NCBI RefSeq assembly: GCF_030547425.1
Contig: NZ_JAUORH010000012.1
Span: 40,557 to 104,556 of the forward strand
Direction: 5' to 3'
Length of the DNA: 64,000 nucleotides
Source: Tenacibaculum sp. 1_MG-2023
GTDB taxonomy: Bacteria > Bacteroidota > Bacteroidia > Flavobacteriales > Flavobacteriaceae
Each line of letters opens with the position of its first letter. The stretch's first letter is position 1. The notes beneath the pieces were generated by a model that was not told the origin of the DNA, ran no database searches, and saw nothing but the letters and a program-made list of their open reading frames with translations. Of this stretch, positions 33,463 to 44,578 are shown piece by piece. The position numbers were made by a program, and so were the translations under genes.

Positions 33463-34905
33463 ATGCAGCCACTACATATATTACTCCTTATTTTAGCCTA
33501 TTTTGTTGTATTAATTCTTATCTCATACATTACAGGTAAATCGGCAAACAACCAAACATTTTTTAAAGCAAACAACTCTTCTCCATGGTATTTAGTAGCC
33601 TTTGGTATGATTGGAGCTTCACTATCTGGAGTTACTTTTATTTCGGTTCCTGGTTGGGTTGAGGGTGACAAAATGAGTTATATGCAAATGGTACTAGGAT
33701 ATGTAGTAGGTTATGCCGTCATTGGATTGGTATTACTACCTCTTTATTATCGATTAAATTTAACCTCAATCTACACCTATTTAGAAGGACGTTTTGGTAG
33801 GTATTCGTATAAAACAGGCGCCTCTTTTTTCTTACTTTCAAGAACTGTTGGTGCTGCCTTTCGTTTGTTTTTAGTGGCAAATGTATTACAGTTAATTTTA
33901 TTTGATGCTTATGGAATCCCATTTTGGGTAACCGTAACTATTACCATTTTACTTATTTGGTTATATACTTTTAAAGGAGGAATTAAAACTATTGTATGGA
34001 CCGACACTTTACAAACGTTGTTTATGCTAATTGCTGTTGGGGTTTGTATTGTAATGATAAAAGATGAAATGCAAATAGACAATTTGTTTTCGTACGTAAC
34101 GGACAACAACCTTTCAAAAACCTTCTTTTTTGACGATGTAAAAGCAGGAAATTACTTTTGGAAGCAGTTCTTTTCAGGTGCTTTTATTTCAATTGTAATG
34201 ACAGGTTTAGATCAAGACATGATGCAAAAAAACTTGACCTGCCGCAACTTAAAAGATGCTCAAAAAAATATGTTTTGGTTTACCATCGTATTGGTAATTG
34301 TTAACTTTTTCTTTTTAGCTTTAGGTGTTTTATTAACAGATTATGCTACAGCAAATGAGCTAAACGCTCACAAAGATAGCTTATTCCCTACCATAGCAAT
34401 GAGTGGCGATTTAGGTATAGCCACTTCTCTATTCTTTCTATTGGGATTAATTGCCGCAGCATACTCAAGTGCTGATAGTGCTTTAACTTCGTTAACTACC
34501 TCTTTTAGTATTGATATTCTTGAAATTGATAAGAAAGAAAACGAAGAAGAAAAAGAAAGAACACGAAAGAAAATTCATGTGCTATTTTCATTTATTTTAG
34601 TGGCTACCATCTTAATTTTTAAATATTTTATTGCTGATGAGAGTGTCATTGCTAAAATATTTCAATTTGCTGGCTACACATACGGTCCTTTACTAGGCTT
34701 ATATGCTTTTGGCTTATTTACCAAACTAAATATAAAAGACAAGTTTGTTCCTATCATTTGTTTGATTGCTCCGGCTTTAACCTATGTTATTAGTTTTTAC
34801 AGCAAGAAAAAATTTGGGTTTGATTTTGGATTCTTTGTATTGATATTAAACGGATTCTTAACTTTCTTGGGATTATTAGCCATTAAAACATCAAAAAATG
34901 CCTAA
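33463..34905 (+). CDS. Sodium:solute symporter (SSS family)
   Basis: Inner-membrane sodium/solute symporter (480 aa) with about 13 membrane spans. The SSS features are GKSANNQTFFKANNSSPWYLVAFGMIGASLSGVTFISVPGW at the N-terminus, the GLDQDMMQKNLTCRN segment and AAAYSSADSALTSLTTSFSIDIL near spans 8-9. The substrate (sugar, amino acid, sialic acid) cannot be inferred. Its last codons overlap the next small gene by 8 bases. Confidence 0.92.
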   Translation: MQPLHILLLILAYFVVLILISYITGKSANNQTFFKANNSSPWYLVAFGMIGASLSGVTFISVPGWVEGDKMSYMQMVLGYVVGYAVIGLVLLPLYYRLNLTSIYTYLEGRFGRYSYKTGASFFLLSRTVGAAFRLFLVANVLQLILFDAYGIPFWVTVTITILLIWLYTFKGGIKTIVWTDTLQTLFMLIAVGVCIVMIKDEMQIDNLFSYVTDNNLSKTFFFDDVKAGNYFWKQFFSGAFISIVMTGLDQDMMQKNLTCRNLKDAQKNMFWFTIVLVIVNFFFLALGVLLTDYATANELNAHKDSLFPTIAMSGDLGIATSLFFLLGLIAAAYSSADSALTSLTTSFSIDILEIDKKENEEEKERTRKKIHVLFSFILVATILIFKYFIADESVIAKIFQFAGYTYGPLLGLYAFGLFTKLNIKDKFVPIICLIAPALTYVISFYSKKKFGFDFGFFVLILNGFLTFLGLLAIKTSKNA

Positions 34906-35071
34906 AAAAGGAAAAGCAAAAAACACGGTAAACAAAGCGAAGCATACTCGCTTAATGAAACAAAAAGAAAACAAACTTCGTTTGGAAAAACAACGTACTA
35001 AAGAACGCTTAAAAGCCATTATAAAAAAAGTTAACGAACAAAAAGAAAATGACAGCACAACAGATAGCTAA
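34898..35071 (+). CDS. Small highly basic protein
   Basis: A 57-aa Lys/Arg-rich protein (MPKKGKAKNTVNKAKHTRLM ... NEQKENDSTTDS), probably one long charged helix. The start overlaps the end of the symporter gene by 8 bases, so it is probably coupled. The 3' end overlaps the remnant of another gene. Nucleic-acid binding would be the simplest guess from charge, but nothing specific is recognised. Confidence 0.6.
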   Translation: MPKKGKAKNTVNKAKHTRLMKQKENKLRLEKQRTKERLKAIIKKVNEQKENDSTTDS

Positions 35072-35123
35072 AAAATTTAATCTAACAGAACATCCCTAAG
35101 GTGGTTTTTATAATGAAACAGAA
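35049..35123 (+). pseudogene. Remnant of a cupin_5/DUF985 gene
   Basis: The frame reads MTAQQIAKKFNLTEHP, stop, GGFYNETE. This matches the conserved start of DUF985 cupin-like proteins (HPEGGYYxET), with the Glu codon turned into TAA at 35097. Homology ends after about 25 codons, so the rest of the gene is deleted. Confidence 0.6.
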
Positions 35124-35148
35124 ATGAAGGCATAATTAAAAATAATAC

Positions 35149-35182
35149 AAACCGATAGCGAAACATTAATCACTATCGGTTT
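35149..35182 (-). terminator. Terminator after LysE-type gene
   Basis: Ten-base stem AAACCGATAG / CTATCGGTTT with a 14-base loop. On the minus strand it lies 8 bases after the stop of the LysE-family gene. Confidence 0.65.
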
Positions 35183-35189
35183 ATAATTT

Positions 35190-35813
35190 TTACATAAACG
35201 CTATTTGTAACCCCATCAATACGAATATAGCACCTGAAATTTTATTCAATCTCACACCCATTTTTTCATTTTCTTTAATTTTAGTTGAAAATGTACCTGC
35301 AAATGATGTTAAAACCAAGTACCAAACAGTAGTCATCATTGCATAAATAACACCTAAAATCATAAAAGGAACTGGATTTTCTATTTCTGTTGGACTTATA
35401 AACCGCGGAAAGAATGCTATAAAGAATAATGCAACTTTCGGGTTTAATATATTTGTAACAAACCCTGATGTAAAATTACTTTTTGCTGAATCTTTCTTTT
35501 GTCCTTCATTCGTTTCTGTTATCAATCCTTTTTTAGACATCACTTTTGTTACTCCTAAATAAATTAAATAAGCTGCTCCTAAATATTTAATTAATGCAAA
35601 GAATATTACTGATTTTGCTACCATAATTGACAACCCTAACGCACCTAGTAACGTATGCACTAAAGCCCCTGTATTTAAACCAAAACTAGTGTATACCCCA
35701 GACCTTCGTCCTTGACTAATTGACTTGTTAATTAAAAAAACTGTTTCTATTCCTGGTGTTAACACAAAAAGAACAGTTGCTACTAAAAACGCAATAAAAT
35801 TCTCAATTCCCAT
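35190..35813 (-). CDS. LysE/RhtB family amino acid exporter
   Basis: Six-span inner-membrane exporter (207 aa). The N-terminus FLVATVLFVLTPGIETVFLINKSISQGRRSGV is the LysE/RhtB signature, and FVTNILNPKVALFFIAFFPRF is the second conserved block. It is transcribed divergently from a LysR-type regulator 110 bases away, the usual pairing for such exporters. Confidence 0.9.
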   Translation of the reverse strand: MGIENFIAFLVATVLFVLTPGIETVFLINKSISQGRRSGVYTSFGLNTGALVHTLLGALGLSIMVAKSVIFFALIKYLGAAYLIYLGVTKVMSKKGLITETNEGQKKDSAKSNFTSGFVTNILNPKVALFFIAFFPRFISPTEIENPVPFMILGVIYAMMTTVWYLVLTSFAGTFSTKIKENEKMGVRLNKISGAIFVLMGLQIAFM

Positions 35814-35923
35814 TTCGTTACTCTTTTAAAAATGATTACAAAGTTTTTTTATGCAAAGCAACAGCAGTTCTCTTTATTAAAAAATACTTATTTTTGACTG
35901 ATTAATGCAAAAAACGCATTAAA

Positions 35924-36817
35924 ATGACTATTCAACAGATACGGTATTTTTTAATTCTAGCAGAAGAATTACATTTTTGGAAAACAGCAGAGAAAGTTTA
36001 CACCTCTCAATCGTCATTAAGTAGGCAAATTCAATCTTTAGAAGAAGAGTTAGGCGTTACTTTATTTGAGCGAGATAAAAGAAACGTAAAACTTACTGAA
36101 GCTGGTGTATTCCTTAAGAAAAAATGGGATGTTCTATTGGACGAGTTCGATCGTACACATCAACATGCTAAAAAAATTGATGAAGGTTCTTCTGGACTTG
36201 TTAGTATTGCGTATTCTGGTTCTATCTCTTACAACTATTTACCTGAGTTACTCAAAATATTTTCAGAAGAGAAACCAGATTTAAAAGTAGAACTTATGGA
36301 ACCTACTGATATTACACTTGAAAAATTACTTTCTAGTTATCAAATAGATTTTGCTTTTAGCAGAAATGAAGTTCTAAATGCTTCTATTTTATCAGAAAGG
36401 TTGTATGCTGAACCCGTTTGCCTTGTGGTTCCAAAAGATCATTGGGTAACAGAAGGTTCTTTTGTTGATTTAAGAGACGTAAAAGACGAAAAATTCATCC
36501 TTTCTGGTTTACATCACACTACTTATTTTTCTTCATTACTACGCAATATTTTTAACACTTATGGTTTTGAACCTCAAACCCATATTGAATCTGATTTTGG
36601 AAGTATGATATTAAACTTAATTGGTAGAGGTTTAGGAATATCTATTTTACCTTACTCCTATCAGTTTTCTTTAAATACAAACATACGGTTTATTACACTA
36701 CCCGAAAGCACAGAATTATATATTAATTGGCGAAAGAACGACCATAGAAAAGTCATTAAAAGTGTTATTGAATATTCTATAAAATTAGGTAAAAACTACA
36801 ACCGAAAGTTTGTATAA
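35924..36817 (+). CDS. LysR-family transcriptional regulator
   Basis: LysR-type regulator (297 aa): N-terminal winged HTH (IRYFLILAEELHFWKTAEKVYTSQSSLSRQIQSLEEEL) and a C-terminal two-lobed ligand-binding domain (YLPELLKIFSEEKPDLKVELME ... GRGLGISILPYSYQF). Divergent from the LysE-type exporter, which it most likely controls. A distant paralogue beside another transporter gene lies at 61853. Confidence 0.92.
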   Translation: MTIQQIRYFLILAEELHFWKTAEKVYTSQSSLSRQIQSLEEELGVTLFERDKRNVKLTEAGVFLKKKWDVLLDEFDRTHQHAKKIDEGSSGLVSIAYSGSISYNYLPELLKIFSEEKPDLKVELMEPTDITLEKLLSSYQIDFAFSRNEVLNASILSERLYAEPVCLVVPKDHWVTEGSFVDLRDVKDEKFILSGLHHTTYFSSLLRNIFNTYGFEPQTHIESDFGSMILNLIGRGLGISILPYSYQFSLNTNIRFITLPESTELYINWRKNDHRKVIKSVIEYSIKLGKNYNRKFV

Positions 36818-36820
36818 AAT

Positions 36821-36857
36821 AAAACCTAAACACTTTTCAATGTTCAGGTTTTTGTTT
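36821..36857 (+). terminator. Terminator after LysR gene
   Basis: AAAACCTAAACA and TGTTCAGGTTTTT form an imperfect stem with one mismatch and an 8-base loop, followed by T-rich sequence. Confidence 0.65.
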
Positions 36858-36875
36858 ATTTGTACGTACAAGTAA

Positions 36876-37133
36876 CTATTTATCAATCGAACCTAAAACA
36901 CGTTTCATAAAATTATTTAACGCTTCTTTCTTAGGTGTTCCGTCTTTAATCATTTTATCAACCTCAATTGCTCCGTACATATTAGAGATTAACTCTCCTA
37001 TAACGTCTAGCTCTTCATCTTTTAACGATGGAACCTCTGTTAAAGCTTCAAGCGTCTCAATAGTTTCTAGTACATAATCTTGGTCATTTTCTTCAATAAA
37101 TGAAGTTAAGTGTTTAATTACTGGTAATTTCAT
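36876..37133 (-). CDS. Small conserved protein of thioredoxin operon (DUF6952-like)
   Basis: An 85-aa acidic all-helical protein (MKLPVIKHLTSFIEENDQDY ... MKRVLGSIDK) that follows the thioredoxin gene by 2 bases. It resembles the small flavobacterial family DUF6952 that accompanies thioredoxin and peroxiredoxin genes; the family name is from memory. A helper of the redox pair is likely by position only. Confidence 0.6.
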   Translation of the reverse strand: MKLPVIKHLTSFIEENDQDYVLETIETLEALTEVPSLKDEELDVIGELISNMYGAIEVDKMIKDGTPKKEALNNFMKRVLGSIDK

Positions 37134-37135
37134 AA

Positions 37136-37444
37136 CTAAGCTACTTCATTTACTAAATCCTTCAATACATCAAACTTATTGGTTTGAGTTTGATTTACTA
37201 ATTTTCCATCAATATAAGTAGCAAAAGTAGGCAAGTTACTCACATCAGCAAGCTTTCTACTCTCTGGAAATTTTTCGGCATCAGCTATTACAAAAACCAT
37301 ATCTTCATTCTCAGAAGATAACTTTTTAAATTTAGGTTTCATAATACGGCAGTTACCACACCATGAAGCTGAAAACTGAACTATAACTTTTTTATTGTCT
37401 GCAACAACTTCTGATAAATTGTCTTGACTTAATTCTTGTACCAT
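37136..37444 (-). CDS. Thioredoxin family protein
   Basis: A 102-aa thioredoxin-fold protein with active site SWCGNCRIMKP (CxxC at about 29-32) and the cis-Pro segment NLPTFATYIDGK. Thioredoxins usually have CGPC; CGNC suggests a different redox potential or partner. It lies 92 bases after the peroxiredoxin gene and is likely its reductant. Confidence 0.88.
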   Translation of the reverse strand: MVQELSQDNLSEVVADNKKVIVQFSASWCGNCRIMKPKFKKLSSENEDMVFVIADAEKFPESRKLADVSNLPTFATYIDGKLVNQTQTNKFDVLKDLVNEVA

Positions 37445-37536
37445 TTCTTTAATTATTATCCATTTCGAAAGGAGCTCGTGCTCGACCCCTTCACTTATCT
37501 CACACGAACTTGTTTCCTTTCTTTAATTATGTCTAA

Positions 37537-38178
37537 TTAGTTTGCTGCTAAATATTCTGCTGTTGCCTTTGCGTTAGCTTGCATTGCTTCTTTACCTTCT
37601 TCCCAGTTTGCAGGACAAACCTCACCTTTTTCTTGTACGTGAGTATAAGCATCTACTAAACGTAAATATTCATTTACATTACGACCAACTGGCATGTGGT
37701 TGATCCCTTCATGGAATACAGTTCCTTCTTCATCTATTAAATATGTAGCTCTATACGTTACATTATCTCCTTCAACCTGTACAGTTCCTGTAGCTTCATC
37801 ATAAACCTCGTTAGAGATGTCTAAGATACCTAAAATAGATGATAAATTACGATTACTATCAGCTAATAATGGGTAAGTAACACCTTCAATACCTCCATTA
37901 TCCTTAGATTGGTTTAACCAAGCAAAGTGTACTTCAGGAGTATCACAAGAAGCTCCAATTACAATAGTGTTTCTTTTTTCAAATTCTGGTAATGCAGCTT
38001 GAAAAGCATGTAACTCAGTTGGACAAACGAAAGTAAAGTCTTTCGGATACCAAAATAACAACACTTTTTTCTTGTTTTTAACTGCTTCTTCTAATACATT
38101 TAACTTAAACGTATCACCCATTTCATTCATTGCATCTACGTTTAAACTTGGAAATTTTTTTCCTACTACTGTAGCCAT
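37537..38178 (-). CDS. Peroxiredoxin (AhpC/TSA family)
   Basis: Two-Cys peroxiredoxin (213 aa) that reduces peroxides. The peroxidatic Cys is in PKDFTFVCPTELHAF and the resolving Cys in GEVCPANWEEG near the C-terminus. It shares an operon with a thioredoxin and is divergent from katG, forming a peroxide-defence group. Confidence 0.95.
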   Translation of the reverse strand: MATVVGKKFPSLNVDAMNEMGDTFKLNVLEEAVKNKKKVLLFWYPKDFTFVCPTELHAFQAALPEFEKRNTIVIGASCDTPEVHFAWLNQSKDNGGIEGVTYPLLADSNRNLSSILGILDISNEVYDEATGTVQVEGDNVTYRATYLIDEEGTVFHEGINHMPVGRNVNEYLRLVDAYTHVQEKGEVCPANWEEGKEAMQANAKATAEYLAAN

Positions 38179-38403
38179 TTTATAATTTTTTATTGATTAA
38201 TATTTTTTTACAGGCACAAATGTATTTTGTTTCTTCTCATTTAAAGTGTGAATCTAAAAATATTTTTTTATTTCACTATAACTATAACCAATAGTTAACA
38301 TATTTTTAAATCATTAAAAAAAATATACCTTTATATTTCAACATATTATAAAGTCTAAAAACTACAACTATAATTATTTGTTATTTTAAAATAAAAAATA
38401 TAG

Positions 38404-40659
<2,256 letters not shown>

Positions 40660-40680
40660 TTTAAAACTAGATTACAAAAA

Positions 40681-40710
40681 AAAGAAGAGCTAAATGCTCT
40701 TCTTTTTTTT
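40681..40710. terminator. Bidirectional terminator between katG and NtrC-type gene
   Basis: Stem AAAGAAGAGC / GCTCTTCTTT with loop TAAAT and runs of A and T on both sides, between convergent genes. Confidence 0.88.
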
Positions 40711-40732
40711 GTCTTTTATTTTAAGTAGTAGT

Positions 40733-41896
40733 TTACTTACTCGCAAATAGTTTTACGTCATTTTCTGACACTTTCTTCTCTCCTAAAATAAGCAACCGTT
40801 CTACAACATTTCTTAATTCACGGATATTTCCAGTCCAATCGTATTCTTGCAATCGCTTAATCGCTTTATCTTCAAATTGTTTCTGAGGCATTCCTTGTTC
40901 TTCTGATATTTTTTTTGCGAAAAAATCTACTAGTAAAGGAATATCTTCTCTTCTATCATTTAGCGCAGGGACTTTAATTAAAATCACTGCTAAACGATGG
41001 TATAAATCTTCTCGAAAGCGTCCTTCCTCTATTTCCGTCTTTAAATCTTTATTTGTTGCAGCAACAACACGTACGTTTACTTTTATATCTTTATCAGAAC
41101 CTACACGCTGGATACGATTTTCTTGTAGTGCTCGTAAAACTTTTGCCTGTGCCGATAAACTCATGTCTCCAATTTCATCTAAGAAAATGGTTCCTCCATT
41201 AGCTGCTTCAAATTTCCCTGCTCTATCTTTATTTGCTCCTGTAAAACTTCCTTTTACATGTCCAAACAGTTCACTTTCTATTAACTCAGAAGGTATCGCT
41301 GCACAATTCACTTCAATCATTGAAGCTTTAGAACGGTCAGATTTTTCGTGCAACCAATGTGCTACTAATTCTTTTCCTGTTCCGTTAGGTCCTGTAATTA
41401 AAACTCTAGCATCGGTAGTTGATACTTTTTCTATAATCTCTTTTATATGAGTAATAGCATCACTTTCTCCAATCATTTCATAGTTCTTACTCACCTTCTT
41501 TTTTAAACGCTTATTTTCTACTACCAACTCCTTTTTATCTAAAGCATTTCTTACGGTGTTCAATAAACGGTTTAAATCTGGTGGTTTTGAAATATAATCA
41601 AAAGCTCCCAAACGCATTGTGTTTACTGCGGTGTCTAGATCTCCATGACCAGAAATCATCACCATTAGTATTTCTGGTTTTAATTTTCTGGCTTTTTCCA
41701 ACACCTCAACACCATCCATTTTAGGCATCTTAATATCACATAACACTAAATCATAATCTGTTTTCTTTATCTTTTCAATTCCTTGCAAACCATCTTCTGC
41801 TTCTTCAACCTCATAGGAATCGTTTTCTTCCGTTATAATTTTTTTTAATACCCTGCGAATTGCAGCCTCATCTTCTATTATTAATATTTTACTCAT
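40733..41896 (-). CDS. Sigma-54-dependent response regulator without HTH
   Basis: NtrC-type response regulator (387 aa): receiver domain (phospho-Asp in VLCDIKMPKMDG at about 53, Lys in ISKPPD) and an AAA+ domain with Walker A GPNGTGKE, the sigma-54-contact loop GSFTGA, Walker B GGTIFLDEIGDM and the arginine-finger segment. It ends soon after the lid (RNVVERLLILGEKKVSENDV), so the usual Fis-type DNA-binding domain is missing. Such forms may act from solution or through partners. No kinase is adjacent. Confidence 0.9.
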   Translation of the reverse strand: MSKILIIEDEAAIRRVLKKIITEENDSYEVEEAEDGLQGIEKIKKTDYDLVLCDIKMPKMDGVEVLEKARKLKPEILMVMISGHGDLDTAVNTMRLGAFDYISKPPDLNRLLNTVRNALDKKELVVENKRLKKKVSKNYEMIGESDAITHIKEIIEKVSTTDARVLITGPNGTGKELVAHWLHEKSDRSKASMIEVNCAAIPSELIESELFGHVKGSFTGANKDRAGKFEAANGGTIFLDEIGDMSLSAQAKVLRALQENRIQRVGSDKDIKVNVRVVAATNKDLKTEIEEGRFREDLYHRLAVILIKVPALNDRREDIPLLVDFFAKKISEEQGMPQKQFEDKAIKRLQEYDWTGNIRELRNVVERLLILGEKKVSENDVKLFASK

Positions 41897-41937
41897 ATTT
41901 TTTTAGACTTTTAGATGTAAGACCAAAAGAAAAAAGA

Positions 41938-42294
41938 CTAGTTTAATGAATTCTTAAATCCCAAAACCATTTTTTGAAGCTCTTCTATTTCGTCTTCTAA
42001 ACCTATTAACGTTACTTTATTGATATATTCTTTATAATAAGAAAGAACTATTTGTGTTTGCAATTCAAAAAGCGAGCCAAGTGCAATTTCTAAAAATCTT
42101 TTAAACTCTTTATTTGAACTTCTACTTGACCCTTCTGCAATATTCGACGGGATAGAAATTACTGATCCATTTATCTGAAATGCTAAAGAACATACTTCTT
42201 CTTTTGGAAACTCTTTTGTTATCTTAAAAACCTTATCACAATGCTTCATTCAATAAACCCAAATTTTAAGTTTTTTAAAATTATGTTTTTCCAC
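41938..42294 (-). pseudogene. Four-helix bundle protein (S23 type) split by a stop codon
   Basis: A 103-aa frame starts at 42249 (MKHCDKVFKITKEFPKEE ... SIPSNIAEGSSRSSNKEF). Upstream in the same frame the sequence reads VEKHNFKKLKIWVY then TGA (42250-42252), which is the missing N-terminus of the family (NFKxLKIWQKAxEL) at the right distance, with a GTG start at 42294. So one nonsense codon breaks the gene, or the shorter form starting at 42249 is used. Function of the family is unknown. Confidence 0.65.
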
Positions 42295-42320
42295 CGTCTA
42301 ATTTTTTTTTCTTTTCGTCT

Positions 42321-43160
42321 TTACTCTTTAATAATATGTATATCTCTTTGAGGGAATGGAATACTAATATTATGCTCTCTAAACAGTTCGTCTATTTTAA
42401 ACCGTATATCGCTTTTTGGTATAGCTGCCTGAAAACTATCGTTTAGTGTAAAAACTAATTTAAAGTTTAACGAACTATCTCCAAAGTTTTCAAAAAGCAC
42501 CAACGGAGCAGGGTGTTGATACACCTTTGGATGCTCACTGGCCGCTTGCATTAATAGTTTTTTTACCAAAGCTACATCACTACCATATGCCACTCCTACT
42601 GTTACATTTTCTCTAGTTGTAGTACCGTTTTGCGTCCAGTTGTATAAACTATTTGATAAATATTTATGATTGGGTATCACTAATACCTTATTATCAATAG
42701 TTACAGCTCTAGTTGTTCTTAATTTTATTTCCTCTACTCTACCAACTTTATCATCTAGTTCAATAATATCACCTACATGAACACTTTTATCAAGAATGAT
42801 AAAAACTCCAGAAATTATATCTTGAAAAAAGGTTTGCAACGCCAAACCAATACCAATTAACAAGGCTGAAGACGCTACTAAAATAGCACTTAAATTAACT
42901 CCTGCTGAACTTAAGACTATTGAAAAAACAACTACATAAGCTAACCAACTAGTAAAAGAGAAAATTGTATCAAATTTATTCTTATCATCTTGTTCTAGTT
43001 TACTTTTTGCTAAACTTTTTAGGTATTTCAATAAAAGTTTAATAAGAATCAAACCAATTATTAAAAACAGAATCGTTTTTATGGTAAAATCTATTTCTTT
43101 TCCTCCTACAGGAATTCTAAGGTTTAGAAAATCGGTTACTTCTTTAATTATTTCTTTCAT
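42321..43160 (-). CDS. Small-conductance mechanosensitive channel (MscS family)
   Basis: MscS-family channel (279 aa) for release of solutes on osmotic downshock. Three or four membrane spans are followed by the pore helix and beta domain: ALLIGIGLALQTFFQDIISGVFIILDKSVHVGDIIEL is the TM3/beta-domain signature, and the C-terminal alpha/beta domain ends SIPFPQRDIHI. Length is typical of the small form. Confidence 0.92.
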   Translation of the reverse strand: MKEIIKEVTDFLNLRIPVGGKEIDFTIKTILFLIIGLILIKLLLKYLKSLAKSKLEQDDKNKFDTIFSFTSWLAYVVVFSIVLSSAGVNLSAILVASSALLIGIGLALQTFFQDIISGVFIILDKSVHVGDIIELDDKVGRVEEIKLRTTRAVTIDNKVLVIPNHKYLSNSLYNWTQNGTTTRENVTVGVAYGSDVALVKKLLMQAASEHPKVYQHPAPLVLFENFGDSSLNFKLVFTLNDSFQAAIPKSDIRFKIDELFREHNISIPFPQRDIHIIKE

Positions 43161-43252
43161 CTACTAGTTCTTATTGTTTTTATTGATCAAATCCAATTCA
43201 CTATTAAACTCTTTAAAATAAAATTTATTAAGCCAATTTCATAAAGATTTAA

Positions 43253-44575
43253 TTATCCATTATAACGAATCCACTTCCATAAATCTTTGTATGTTGGCTT
43301 TTTACCATACATCAAAATACCTACACGATAAATTTTTGCGGCAATCCACACAATTACCATAAAAGTAAGAATTAATAGCAACATAGAGATCGCTATTTCC
43401 CACCAAGCAACTCCAAACGGAATTCTCATTAACATCACGATAGGTGAAGTAAATGGTATATATGAAAATATAACTGATACTGGCCCGTGAGGATCATTAA
43501 TAACTGTTGCAAACCCAACATACACGGCTAAGATTAATGGTAACATAATAGGCATCATAAACTGCTGTGTATCGGTTTCGTTATCTACTGCTGCTCCTAC
43601 TGCTGCAAACAATGAACTATACAACATATAACCCCCTAAAAAATAGAAGATAAATAAAAAGAACATTTTAATTAAAGGCAATCTAAATATTTCCTGTATA
43701 ATCATTTCACCTTTATTGGTTGCTGTTTGTTGAATAGCTTCCATTTGTTCTGGCGATACTTTTGCTGACTGCATCTCCATCATATCAATTCCAAAGAATG
43801 AAGAAGCTACTAGGCTAAACACTAAAAACAAAATTCCCCAAATAAAGAATTGTAATAATCCTGCTGAAGCATTTCCAATAATCTTTCCTAACATTAGTTG
43901 AAAAGGCTTTACTGAAGAAACGATTACCTCAATAATTCTACTCGTTTTTTCTTCAATTACACTTCTCATTACTGATGTACCATAAATCATAACAAACATC
44001 ATCAATAAATATCCTGCAATAGCCCCTACACCAATCTTTAATCCGTTGATTAATTTAGATGATTTTTCTCCCGAAAAATTAAACATTTTTATTTCTGATG
44101 AAATTTTAGACTCTTCAATATGTGCAATATCAATTCCGAAGTTTGTCAATTTTTTATGACGTAACTCCTTATCAATTTTATCTTCTAAACGTTCCATGAT
44201 AGACATACTGGGTGAGTCTTTAGAGAAAAACTCAATCGATTTTGCCAACATTTCTAAACTATCTTGTTTCGGAATGTATAAAGCTCCGTAGTAATCTCCT
44301 TCTTCTACCTTCTTTTTAGAATCTTCAATTCCTAAGGCTGTAAAATCTTCATACTTTACCGTTTTTGAATCTTTAAACACATCTTTTGAAAATAACCCAG
44401 ACTCATCAACATATACTATCTTCTTAACCTTTTCATCGTTCTTCTTCATTAAGAAAAATACTAAAGCCCCCATACCAATCATTAACAATGGACTTAAGAA
44501 AGTCATAACGATAAACGACTTATTTCTAACCTTAGCAATAAACTCGCGTTCTATAATTAATCGTAATCTTTTCAT
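43253..44575 (-). CDS. ABC-2 type transporter permease (NatB-like)
   Basis: Membrane component (440 aa) of an ABC-2 exporter. It has one N-terminal span, a periplasmic domain of about 150 residues and five to six C-terminal spans with MRSVIEEKTSRIIEVIVSSVKPFQLMLGKIIG, the conserved NatB/YhaP-type loop. It lies 3 bases from the ATPase gene, so the two make one transporter. NatB-type systems export Na+ or unknown substrates; substrate not inferred. Confidence 0.88.
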   Translation of the reverse strand: MKRLRLIIEREFIAKVRNKSFIVMTFLSPLLMIGMGALVFFLMKKNDEKVKKIVYVDESGLFSKDVFKDSKTVKYEDFTALGIEDSKKKVEEGDYYGALYIPKQDSLEMLAKSIEFFSKDSPSMSIMERLEDKIDKELRHKKLTNFGIDIAHIEESKISSEIKMFNFSGEKSSKLINGLKIGVGAIAGYLLMMFVMIYGTSVMRSVIEEKTSRIIEVIVSSVKPFQLMLGKIIGNASAGLLQFFIWGILFLVFSLVASSFFGIDMMEMQSAKVSPEQMEAIQQTATNKGEMIIQEIFRLPLIKMFFLFIFYFLGGYMLYSSLFAAVGAAVDNETDTQQFMMPIMLPLILAVYVGFATVINDPHGPVSVIFSYIPFTSPIVMLMRIPFGVAWWEIAISMLLLILTFMVIVWIAAKIYRVGILMYGKKPTYKDLWKWIRYNG

Positions 44576-44578
44576 TGG

